Source: Cryptomeria japonica
Lineage: Eukaryota; Streptophyta; Pinopsida; Cupressales; Cupressaceae
Assembly (NCBI RefSeq): GCF_030272615.1
Contig: NC_081406.1
Location: 164,657,521 to 164,717,520 of the forward strand
DNA: 60,000 bases
Direction: 5' to 3'
Below are positions 12,348 to 22,683 of this stretch, in pieces. Every line of letters starts with the position of its first letter. Position 1 is the stretch's first letter. The notes under the pieces were generated by a model that was not told where the DNA came from, did no database searches, and saw only the letters and a program-made list of their open reading frames with translations. Position numbers and translations under genes: made by a program.

Positions 12348-13936
12348 TGTTGAAAATTGGAGTTGTTGTCTTATGTTTACATTAAGGTCAACCTATTTTG
12401 TGTTGTTATTGATGTCATTATGTATTATGGATGGTATAGAAGTGAGTAGTCTAATATTGTTGTGTGGCTTGGTAAAGAAATTGAGTTGTTTCTAGAAGGT
12501 TGTAGTAGAAGTTTCAATATGTAAGAAATAATATTTATATAGGAAAGAGATTCTAATGTCCTTGTAAATAATGCTTTGCATTTCTATAGCATGTGAATAT
12601 TATGCAGTGTGGTTCCAAATATAATATTTATGATTTGTGTATATTGCATAACCATGTTTATAGGTCCTTTGTTTCTCAAATGGTAGAGGTGGTTGTTGTT
12701 GATTTTTATAGTGTCTGCCTATCAAAACTGGTTTGAAGAATGCATAGTGGCTATCAGACATATGGATTTAAGTTCTATGGTTTAGAGTACATGATCATTT
12801 GGTTTGTGTAGTGTTCCAATTCAATCTTTAGGTGTTAAGTTCACTGGAAGAAATTTTGTTGTTTTGTGTTCAACACACTCAGGTGTGTTGTGTTCAAGTT
12901 GATCATGTTGGCTTATATTACTTGGATCATATTCTTTTTTTTAGGATTTCTTTAGAGAATGATTTTGGTTAGTTTTTAGGGTCTCATTGTGGCATGTGGA
13001 GATGTGCATTGTGTAATTTGCATTGGAGGATAATTTTGGGTTGACTGGATAACATGCTTTAATGTTTATCTAAACATTTCATTCAGTGTCGACTTTGGAG
13101 GATATGTTAGTGTATGCTGTTCATTTGAATAAACTTAGAAGGAGGTTTTGTAATGAGGTTGAGTCCACTTTATTTCTTGGAGTGGACTACATTTGATATT
13201 CTTGGTCTAGGTGGCCTAATTTATATAATATTATATATTTTATCTATGTTTGACCTTGTTAAGCGTTTTAATGAATAGTATTATATTTGTAAAGGAGTAT
13301 GGATGTGTAAGTGAAGATATGGGATGTGTGTGAATTGATGAGTAGTGGATGTGAATTATTTGAAAGCAGATTTAGTATTAGAGATGTGAAAAAGTTAGTT
13401 GTGAAGAGCTTTGATGATGATATCTTTAGTATGTCAGTGTTCTAAGATAGTGTTTGAAGTTGGATGTGTTTTCCATGATATAGGTCGCTTGACATAGTGC
13501 TTCAAGGATAATTTCATTATAAGGAAATATTTTTCATTTCAATTCAACTATTCCTTTCTTTTCTAGAAGACAATGAGTCTCTTGGAAGATTTCTATATGT
13601 TTCCCTAAGACAATGTGTCTTAATCCTGCAAGTCATTTGTATCTTGCACTAAGGTTGTGTGGCTTAGTTATGCAATTCCTCTCAACGGATTGAATTTGTA
13701 GGAAATTTTTTAATAAAGTATATTCATATTATGAGTGTAATTATCACTATAGCTTTTCCCTACTTAGGGTTCTCCACATAAATCTAGTGTTCATGCATTT
13801 ATTGTGCTTGAAATTTTTTCATGAATTATCACTTTAGTAATTTTATAGTTGTGGTTTGAAGTTTATTTTATCAAAAATTAAGTATTTTGAGGTACGAAAT
13901 TATTCACCCCCCTTCCTCAATTTTATGGTGTGTTCA
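12348..13936 (+). mobile_element. 3' LTR of the copia relic (right end uncertain)
   Basis: It starts TGTTGAAAATTGG immediately after the polypurine tract. It is AT-rich, with 'ttattgatgtcatt' about 70 bp in. Near 13903-13920 comes the run 'ttattcacccccc' followed by 'ttcctcaa', which in plant elements typically lies just before the LTR end. I place the end at the CA near 13936, but no second LTR is available to prove it. The short open frame 12307-12495 straddles the LTR start and is not a gene. Confidence 0.55.
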
Positions 13937-15467
13937 ATACCAAGCTCCTACTACGTCATGCATGGAGGGTAGACCTAAAGTGAACTTAAGAGGGACTAAG
14001 GGTAGTCACTCTATATTCCAAGTTGCAATTGCAAAGGGAAAGTCCATACCATAAGTGTTTGTGTAAACAAGTACTTTATATGTTCTTGTTCTTACTATTT
14101 TTACTTACCAAACCCTAGGAAGAGAGTAGCCTCCAACACAAGAGGCGAGTGAAAAATTTGTTTTTATACATATTAAAACCTTTCTCCAAAGTGTCGTATT
14201 TGTCACTGCATATGACAAGTTAGTTCATAAGTATCACCATAACATAGATCATCCAAAATGGTCGTACTTGGTTAGAAGATAGTGTATGGTAATATGGCCA
14301 GATTGAGATATGTGGCACACGACAGGTCAATACTTAGAAGACACCACATAGGTCCCCTTGTCTATACACCTCCTGATGGGTAGTGCCACTTCTAGTAGGA
14401 AGGTGTGTGGGAGACCGTTGGCCTATGGTTGAAGGTCTATTGCTTGGATGATGCTCTCCCTCCTGCAGTTGACTAGTTGAGGCTTGCGAGGCAGATACAG
14501 TACTTTCCTAGCAGGTATATCTGGTAATTCTATTTATGTCATGTTTTGTATCATTATTTTCAATATAGTGAAAAAGAAAAGATTTAAAATATTTTTTATG
14601 TTTTTTTCTAAGTTATTCTTTTATTGTTGTCATGAAATTTATCTTGTATAAAAGTAAAAATATTTATTTTCCTAAGAGTTTAGATTTCGAGACCGTTACA
14701 ATTTTGTGCAAAGTAATATTTGATCATATGATATAACATAGTTCTTGAAAGAAGCACATCAAAGTATCTCTGGAGGACATATATTAAGAAACAATAATAC
14801 AATAAAAGTGTTATTATCCAAACTTTGGTCACCAACCAAATTCAAGTGTAAAAAGTATTATCATAGATAAGATATTTTACAAAGAAGTCTTATGCCAACC
14901 ACAAGAGATAGGATGCAATAAGGATCAAATAAATGGTCCCTTAGAATAAAGGATCTATCAAAATATACAAATTGTTTGAGAATTGAGTAGAAAGGTAGTC
15001 AATTGAAGAGTGGGGAGAATCTAGTAAATAAATGTGAGCTATGAAAGTAACATACGGGCTCTACAATTGATTGATAGGGAGATGGTTACTAAACAAAACC
15101 AATAACTTTAAATATGATATATAAACTCTTAAGTGGAAAACAAATATAAAATATGATTTTATTTATATTTTTTTAAAAATAAATAAAATTTATTTCTATA
15201 AATAGAATTTACTTATATGTGTCATATAAAAATAATATATCAACATTGGATAATACTTTATTCGAACAAATATTTTTTATTTATTATTGTATTCTAATAA
15301 AATTGTTGAATCACATTTATATTAGTTATTTGGTCAATAAAGCGATACTTTTTGTGATTGCATTATTATGTACATTAAAATTTATATATTTTAACATAAA
15401 CAAGCCTTTCTAACATATGGCGTAAAGAAATAATAGATACTAAATTTTGATAGAACTTTATACTTAC
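13937..15467. other. Unassigned, with a possible coding relic at about 14230-14525
   Basis: Between 14230 and 14525 the plus strand is less AT-rich and one frame reads ARLRYVAHDRS, then IGPLVYTPPDG, EGVWETVGLWLKVYCLDDALPPAVD and RLARQIQYFPSRYIW with a few stops. It looks like an eroded exon or transposon protein, but I do not recognise the family. The rest is AT-rich and noncoding. Confidence 0.3.
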
Positions 15468-15551
15468 AAATATTCCAACTTTGTTTGTTCATCCGCTGTA
15501 TTTTATAATGCCTTTGGAATCAATCCTGTCAAATTATTAAAACTCAGATCC
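15468..15551 (-). CDS. LRR exon 6 (84 nt) with in-frame stop
   Basis: The exon is 84 nt with acceptor acttttcag and donor gtaagtata. It reads DLSFNNLTGLIPKAL, stop, NTADEQTKLEYL. The first half is the canonical 'LDLSFNNLTG.IP.SL' repeat and the second half the 'DE..KLEYL' link that precedes the FLGNN/YLGNN exon in this family. The stop is TAA in the context TTA TAA AAT. One substitution would explain it, since the frame is kept on both sides. It would truncate the ectodomain unless it is a sequence error. Confidence 0.85.
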
Positions 15552-16881
15552 CTGAAAAGTTAAAACTCAATTTAGTTAATTGAATAGAAATGGTATACTC
15601 TCTTATGCCCATTTATAGGACAACTTATCATCATAAATGATATATATGAATAACTAATCTTATTTAAGATAATAGTAGACTATCAAGATGTAAGCATATC
15701 AAAATTCAAAGTTATTTATTTCTATCATTATATATGTTTATCCATGGATATAAATTATTTTATAAAAGGTATTTTCTTAATATTACATAATACTTAAAAA
15801 AAAGAAATTTAATAGTTAATTATAATTTGCTCAAATAAAAATGAGATCATGCAACCTATTATATAAAATATTAATACTATACAAATAAAATAAAATAAAT
15901 AATTTATTAGAAAATGTGGCTAAAATATAATATATAGGTTTCCTATCATTTATAGTTTGTATGGTTGCTCCTTTTAGTCATATGATAACTTCTTTAACAA
16001 CATCATTCAATAAGTTCAAGAAATATATTAATATTAATTTATGAATCAAAGAAGGTGAGATCAAGATGCTACAAGTATTGAGTCTTACATTTAAAAAAAA
16101 AAATAAAACTTTAAAATTTGGTAAAACCAAATATTTTGAGAGTAGTATTCTCCAACATACAAGTTTGGACACAAGTGATGAGAGAATATAATGAAAGAGA
16201 TATCTCAAAAAATAGAGATAAAAAAAAATGTTAAAATTACGGTGAGTGAAATATCATGAAGGGTTAAACATTGAAAATGAAGAGAAAATAATGTGTATAC
16301 ATAACCAAAATCACAAAAAAATTTTGTTAGGTTCAACTTTCTAGATTAAATTTAGTATAAAAAATATAATTAAAAATAGATATATTCATTTGTAAGAATT
16401 TTTTTTTTTTTAAATATATATTTTGATAGATACTTATATATTATTCAAATATATTACCCAAAATAACTGCCTCAATATTTTTTTAGAGTTACGTTTAAGT
16501 GTCCCAAATGTATAATTTAAACAAAAATCATAGGTTGAGTTCTTTCTAGAGTTTCCTTGACTTCAATCTCAAATATAGTATATTTTTTCAAAAAACTTAA
16601 TAAAATGAAAAAACATTTAATACAATAAAAAGTGATAAGTGTGAGAAAGTAGAGATGTACAAAATGAATCACTATATTATTTAGTAATCAATGGTTATGT
16701 AATTTAAACTTTATAGGAGCATCATCTATGTGAGATATAGAGAAATTCTAGTAGTGCATAATAAAACCCACAAATCTTACTATAAAACCTTCATCTCAAG
16801 AATCCAATAAATAGGAGAAGTAATGGATGAAAATATTTTATGATAATTAAGAAAACATGTAGTTGCACTGAAATAATCTAA
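15552..16881. other. AT-rich intron sequence, no gene recognised
   Basis: The sequence is A/T-rich with poly(A) and poly(T) runs (near 16091 and 16400). A minus-strand open frame at 15978-16208 has no resemblance to a known family. Confidence 0.5.
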
Positions 16882-16886
16882 AATAT

Positions 16887-18319
16887 TGGTGCAGGAGCAC
16901 CTAGAACTATGCATTTTTTTTTGTCAATATGGGTTAAGGTTGTGTTTTGATTGTGTCAAGTCATTTTTGTGATGTAATAAGGTCTAGTAGGACCATTTTA
17001 AATGTATTTGAGTCATTTGGAGTCAACTAGGTTCATGTTCTTAAGTTTTGTCAAAAATGCAAAAAAATTGTATAGTTGTCAAGTTGCAAATTTTGGGAAG
17101 TTGATGGGTCATGGAGCCCAAAAGTCAGTTTTGTTCGGTTGTAACTATTGATTCAAGGTTTTATGCATTTTATAAAATCTGTTCCATCATTAAAAGATAG
17201 AGAGGTTGAAGTTTTGTATGAAGAAGTTATGGACATGACATGAATTTCTATAAATAACATGTGTTTTTCTTATTTTCAGTCACTATAATCTTTTATATGT
17301 AGATTGTTCATGGATTGTAAATGATTATGTGGTGATTTTTCTTTATTGTGGAAATTATTTGGAGTGATTTCATTAAGTTTCATAATAATTATAGAAAATT
17401 GGGCTAGGAAAACCAATGAGCATAACAAATTGCTTAACACCATTTTTATTAGGTGAAATAATTTATAAATTGGTGGAATGTTTCATTGTTGTGTATATCT
17501 TCATATTTGAGAGTGGAAGGTTGTAATTGTGATGTTTGCATGGGAATTCTTGATACCCTAGGACTGTATTTCTTGTCTCAGACTGGTAAAAGGTAGGTAA
17601 CAATGAGGGTTTGATCAAAAGACCAATTGGGGAGTGTGTAGAAGGGTGTTGAGAGGTTGTGTCAATCCTAGGAAACTAGGACAAGGCATTGGAATGTGAT
17701 TTGTTTATTGGGAGTCAATAAAAATTTTAGATGCTTTGTAAAAGTAGGCTAATTATCCCTCATCAACAAATTACAGGACCTTATTTGGGAGATGTGTTCC
17801 AAAAAAAGCATACCTTTGTTTTACATGTGTTTTAGAACCCCCAAAAGGGTACTTGAATTTGTATTCATTTTGTGATTGTCTACCAATCCTTAGAAGTTGT
17901 GCCTTGTTTTATCAATTCCAGGGGTTAGAAGAGAATAAGCCAAGTTGAGGGTGCATATAGGGGTTTGATGAATTCCTAGCTTTTGATAGTTTCCAAGGGT
18001 GTTTAAATGTTGTATTTGATAGATCTAAAGTGGGTTGAGTCTTGTGAACCTTTGAGCCTCAATTGATGTTTGTAGCCTACGAGGTGTAGTATCCTTTTGA
18101 AGGGAAAACATGGACTTTGTGAAGATTCATGGTGAAGGATTAATTGGAAACCCATCTAAGAATAATCCCTACTAATCCTGAAGTATTGAAGTGTTGGGAA
18201 GCTTTTCATGGAAAGAGAAGTGCTCTACATAGTTGCTTACTTGGGTTAAGGGAAGTATATTAGCCCATTGTTGTGAAATATGCCTACATGTTGTCGAGTG
18301 GAACCCCACCTTTGCATCA
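16887..18319 (+). repeat. 5' LTR of the gypsy-like element
   Basis: About 1433 bp, TG...CA, followed after one base by the primer-binding site. It carries about 100 bp near 18157-18265 that the 3' LTR lacks. Confidence 0.88.
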
Positions 18320-18321
18320 AT

Positions 18322-18335
18322 TGGTATTAGAGCTC
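18322..18335 (+). promoter_or_regulatory. Primer-binding site (initiator-Met tRNA type)
   Basis: TGGTATTAGAGCTC lies three bases after the 5' LTR end. It matches the usual plant TGGTATCAGAGC site with one change. Confidence 0.8.
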
Positions 18336-18477
18336 AGAAGGTGTGGGCAATAGAGATTTGGGTTTGTGTGTTTGTGTTTATATAGGTTGAGAAGAGAACC
18401 TAGTTACCAAAAGACTAGGTAGAGAAGAGAAAGACCTAAATGAGGAAAGGACAAAGTGGAAGCAAGGTTAAAGGGAC

Positions 18478-18828
18478 TTGCTTGAAGAGATGGATTTGTT
18501 CAAGAGGTATTTGTTAGGTGAGAGTTCAACAAAGAAGAAACAAGAAAAGAAAAGAAAAGAAAAGAAAAGAAAAGAAAAAGAGAGGAAGAGGAAAGAGGAA
18601 AAGATGAGGCAAATACAATTTGAGAAACAGATAAGAGAAATAAGGCAAGTTGTGGAACAAATGAGAAATGACGTGGAAGAGCTGGACAAAAGAATTGAGA
18701 TACAAAAAAAAAGTAGGCATTTGACAGTTAAAAATCTATTTGTGTTGCCTATTAAAAGGTTGATTAAACAAAGAAGACTAATGTGTGCAGGAAACACAAA
18801 GATGAAGGAACCTTTGTTGATTGAATAA
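18478..18828 (+). CDS. gag-like open frame with (AAAAG)n Lys/Glu tract
   Basis: This 116-codon frame begins MLEEMDLFKRYLLGESS. It continues through a Lys/Glu-rich stretch produced by an (aaaag)n microsatellite at about 18536-18585, then a predicted coiled coil (EKQIREIRQVVEQMRNDVEEL) and a basic tail. No zinc knuckle or conserved gag domain is visible. Its place after the primer-binding site suggests the N-terminal part of a gypsy gag. The minus-strand open frames here are by-products of the A/G-rich repeat. Confidence 0.4.
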   Translation: MLEEMDLFKRYLLGESSTKKKQEKKRKEKKRKEKERKRKEEKMRQIQFEKQIREIRQVVEQMRNDVEELDKRIEIQKKSRHLTVKNLFVLPIKRLIKQRRLMCAGNTKMKEPLLIE

Positions 18829-19062
18829 GATAAAGAATAAGCTAATCAAATCAATGTGGTGATATTTGATAGGAAAGAGGTCATAAAAATAGAATAACAC
18901 ATAAAGGTTGAAGATATTTCATTTCTTGAGGACACCAAGACAACATATGGGAAGCATAACTAGATCTTGGAGGGAAATGAGATGCAAGAGCAGTCTAAAA
19001 GATACGTGGCTATGTTGTTTTCTCCATTATTTTAAGAGGAGTATGGTGGTTATCTATTTTAT

Positions 19063-19509
19063 TTGAGTTCAAAAGTTGATGAATTAGATCAAGAAAAAAT
19101 AATAGATACAACACAACAAATGACAAGTATGGAAACCAAACACCAAGAAGGTAAAGGTGAATTCAAGCATATATCCCAAGTGGAGGAAAATGAGGTTCAA
19201 CACAAGGAAGGCATACAAAATTTCCTTATGGGGATAATAATCATAAGGATGAGTAAGACAAGAGTTGAGATGAAGAATATTGAAGATGGAGGCACTACAA
19301 GCTTTTCTTGTGCAAGTCACCAATCTTTCAAATCTCTACAATTGGACCACAATTTGGAGGCGAAGCCATTCACAATGGTAGTTGAGACAATGCATGTTTC
19401 CAATACCTTGTCCACTGGAAGGAATTACCTGATGAAGAAAGTAGTTCGAGAACAAAGAATATTAAGATCAAACCTATTTGTATCACTCTCCTCACTCAAG
19501 GAGACTTGA
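19063..19509 (+). CDS. Internal open frame of the gypsy-like element, function unknown
   Basis: This 148-codon frame is hydrophilic, with KVDELDQEKIIDTTQQ, QEGKGEFKHISQVEENE and a C-terminus LFVSLSSLKET just before the 3' LTR. No domain is recognised. It may be an eroded fusion of gag-derived and pol-end sequence left after deletion of pol. The intervening 18829-19062 continues in other frames with stops. Confidence 0.35.
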   Translation: MSSKVDELDQEKIIDTTQQMTSMETKHQEGKGEFKHISQVEENEVQHKEGIQNFLMGIIIIRMSKTRVEMKNIEDGGTTSFSCASHQSFKSLQLDHNLEAKPFTMVVETMHVSNTLSTGRNYLMKKVVREQRILRSNLFVSLSSLKET

Positions 19510-19531
19510 GGATTTTTCCAGGCCAGTTGTA

Positions 19532-20882
19532 TGGTGAAGGAGCACCTACAACTATGCATTTTTTTTGTCAATATGGGTCAAGGTTGTGTTTTGATTATGT
19601 CAAGTAATTTTAGTCATGTAATAAGGTCTATTAAGACCATTTTAAATGTATCTGAGCCATTTGGAGTCAACTACATTCATGTTGTTAAGTTTTGTCAAAA
19701 ACGCAAAAAAAATGTAGAGTTCTCATGTTGAAAAGTTGTCAAGTTTCAAGTTTTGGGAAGTTGAAGGGTCATGAAGCCCAAAAGTCAGTTTTGTTCAGTT
19801 GTAATTATTGATTCATATAAACTCCATTCCATCATTGGAAGAGAGAGAGGTTGAATTTTTGTATGAAGAAGGCATACACATTACAGGAATTTCTATAAAT
19901 CACACATGTTTTCCTTGTCTCGGTCACTATAATTTTGTATATGTAGATTTTCCATGCATTGTCACTGATTGTAAATGATTGTGTGGTAAGTTTACTTTAT
20001 TGTGGAATTTATTTGGAGTGAATTAATTAAGTTTCATAACATTAATAGAAAACTCATTCAAAACAGGTCTGAAACTAGGCTAGGGAAACCAATAAGCATA
20101 AGAAATATCCTAACTCCATTTTTATCAGGTGAAATAATATATGAATTGGTATTATGTTTCATTATTATGTATATCTTCATAGTCCAAAGTGGTAGGTTGT
20201 GATGGTGATGTTTGCAACAGAATCCGTGATACCCCAGGACTGTGTTTCTTGTCTCAAATAGGTAAAAGGGAAGGAACAATGAGGGTTTGATCAAAAGATA
20301 AATTAGGGAGTGTGTAGAAGGGTGTTGAGAGGTTGTGCAGATCCTAGGAGACTAGGACAAGGCATTGGAGTGTGATTTGTTGATCATAAGTCAAGAATCC
20401 TTGTAGATGCTTTGCAAAAGTAAACTAATTAACCGACATGATCAAATTACTAGTCCTTATTTGGGAGATGTGTTCCAAAACAACCATACCTTTGTTTTAC
20501 ATACATTTAAGAACCTCCAAAAGGGTACTTGAATTTGTATTTAGTTTGTGATTTTTTGCCATGCCTTAGAAGTTGTGCCCTGTTTTGTCAATTGCAGGGG
20601 CTATAAGAGAATAAGCCAACTTGAGGATGCATATAGGGGTTTTATAAAGTCAAATATTTTGAGAGTTTCCAAGGGTATTTAAATATTGTATATGATCGAT
20701 CTAAATTGGATTGTGTCTTGTGAACCATTGATCCTCAATTGATGTTTGTAGCCTATGAGGTGTAGTGTTCTTGTGAAGGGAAAACATGGAGTTTGTGAAG
20801 AGTCATGGTGAAGGATTGATTGGAAGCCCATTGTTGTGAAATATGCCTACATGTTAGTCAGTAGAACCCCACCTTTGCATCA
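19532..20882 (+). repeat. 3' LTR of the gypsy-like element
   Basis: About 1351 bp, same ends as the 5' LTR. It contains a deletion of about 100 bp near 20828 relative to it. It is followed by the AATAT target duplication. The open frames at 19531-19731 and 20002-20202 are inside the LTR and are not genes. Confidence 0.88.
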
Positions 20883-20887
20883 AATAT

Positions 20888-22009
20888 TTTATCCAAAATT
20901 TAATTAAAAAAAGTACGCCTAAATTCTACTATGAGTACACAAGCTAAAATTAACATTTTCTTTATGCTAATTATAAGTTCATCATAATCCCCCCACCACC
21001 TTTGGTATTATACTTTGGCTCCATTATCCTTATTAAAATATTCCTCATTGAATATTATAACATGTCACATAAATTTTTTGATAAGTGTTAAATCCCTCTT
21101 ATAATTCTTATAAAATTCATGCATTCTCTTACAATTTTTCATGTAGAAGGCCTAAAATTTGGAGGCCATCATTTGCATCCAAGAAGTCGATTGAGTTTAT
21201 TTTTTAAAAATTGAAGGTACATATTATTTTAATCAACTTATTTGCCTAAGACGTGTTTCAACATATTATTTGGGAAATGACTATCTAACCATTCAGATGC
21301 ACAATGGCATTCATGTTTGGATACTACATAACTGAAGTTTTCACTTCTCATTGATGAAGATTATTTGCAGCTTGTTCATTGTACTATCACCTAAAACTAA
21401 TAACAATAGCGCTCTTCAATGAGAAGTCCAAAATTTAGTTTAGTTTCCAGCTATAGATACCATGGTGCATCATGACCAATGGATAACCACTTTATTTCCA
21501 ATAGGTACTATCCTTTACTATTAAAAAAATGATTATTTATTTTTTGCCGTAATTTAATGAAATATTTAGCTAGGATTGTGGATTTTTTTGAAACCTACAA
21601 TCATTTTTCCTATGAATTTTTTTCGTTGATTTAGGAGGCTAATGTAGGATCTGTATGGTGGTGTGGTATAGTATGAATTCATACAAAAATCTATACTACT
21701 AAAATAATTTGCCAAAAAATATTTTAGAATTTGATGATTTGACAAGTATTCTTACAGTTGTCCACTATAAGAATAATGGTAAGGTTGGTTTCTCTTAAAA
21801 GCCCTAGGTTTTTTTTTTCCATGCACTTAGAAAAAAACCCAAAATTTTAATTGCTCAAATTTTGATGAAACATCAGTCGATCTATGGGTTTTGGGATGCT
21901 ACAAATGTGATGATAACCTTTGTTTGAGCCCAAAATGCACAAATAATTATCTCATGGATAGATCCCTCTAGAATATAAATAGGAACTTAGCATATCTACT
22001 TTGATACCA
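20888..22009. other. Unassigned, probably interior of an older minus-strand LTR element
   Basis: No coding potential recognised. A minus-strand primer-binding-site-like sequence at its right end (21999-22009, reverse complement TGGTATCAAAG) implies that this stretch was internal to an element whose LTR begins at 22010. Confidence 0.4.
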
Positions 22010-22325
22010 TGTTGAAGTTAATGATTCAACCTCACAAGCCTAACAAATACTTGCAAGGAAACCACCTATCACAAAGAAAGATCAAGCAAGGACAATTCTC
22101 TCCACACAACTTGAGAACTCTATATTTATTACACAAAAAGACATGTTACAAGTAAATGGATGAATCATTATAAGATGATGAATGAAATATTAGGATAAAC
22201 CCTAAAGCAAGATTAAGTTAGCACATAATGAATGGGACAACTTAAGCTATTATTAGCCTAATTAAATAAAAGTACAAAAGTGGTTAAGTTTAGTTTAAGT
22301 GAATAAAGTAATTAAATGACCTTAT
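22010..22325 (-). mobile_element. LTR fragment interrupted by the next element
   Basis: The plus-strand sequence starts TGTTGAAGTTAATGATTC directly beside the reverse-complement primer-binding site, as expected for the 5' LTR of a minus-strand element. It is cut by the element at 22326 and may resume after 25731. The other LTR was not identified. Confidence 0.45.
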
Positions 22326-22683
22326 TGTTGGAAAGATTAGGATCCCATAACGAAGTTGGCCACACTTCAAGGGATTGACCAAGAAACAAACCAAACAAAA
22401 GAGAATGAACAATTGATATCAAAAAGTCATGAAAGATTATCAAATGATATATTACAATGTACAAATGAGCTTTCTTACATACACAAGAATTGATGGAGAA
22501 GTTACAACCACCCTTGATACAAAATTAAATGCATGATGCACTCTATTAAATAAATGAGAGATGACCCATATCTATCTATAATGACACCTAGGATAACTAA
22601 CTTGAACAATATTAAATGAGTGTTCCATGTGACAACTAAGATATCCTAAGTAAACTTAACAGGTAAATGATATTTACTCTAAC
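22326..22683 (-). repeat. 3' LTR of the LARD-like element
   Basis: 358 bp, beginning TGTTGGAAAGATTAGGATCCC on the plus strand and ending TTTACTCTAAC before the purine tract. Its terminal CA is mutated to tc. Confidence 0.8.

Larger units (their letters stand above)
16887..20882 (+). mobile_element. Non-autonomous Ty3/gypsy-like LTR retrotransposon with TSD AATAT
   Basis: Both LTRs begin TGGTG(C/A)AGGAGCACCTA and end CCCACCTTTGCATCA. The element is flanked by the same 5 bp, AATAT (16882-16886 and 20883-20887). A primer-binding site follows the 5' LTR, and the stretch before the 3' LTR (gacttgaggatttttccagg) looks like a gypsy-type pol end and UTR. The internal region is only about 1.2 kb and contains no protease, RT, RNase H or integrase, so it must have been mobilised by a relative. 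Over the first 165 bp I count about 16 LTR differences, so the insertion is old. Confidence 0.88.

Noticed and set aside
18468-18797. Minus-strand 109-codon open frame rich in Phe, Leu and Ser
   Set aside because: It is the complement of an (aaaag)n tract in the gypsy-like element. Its composition is explained by the microsatellite.
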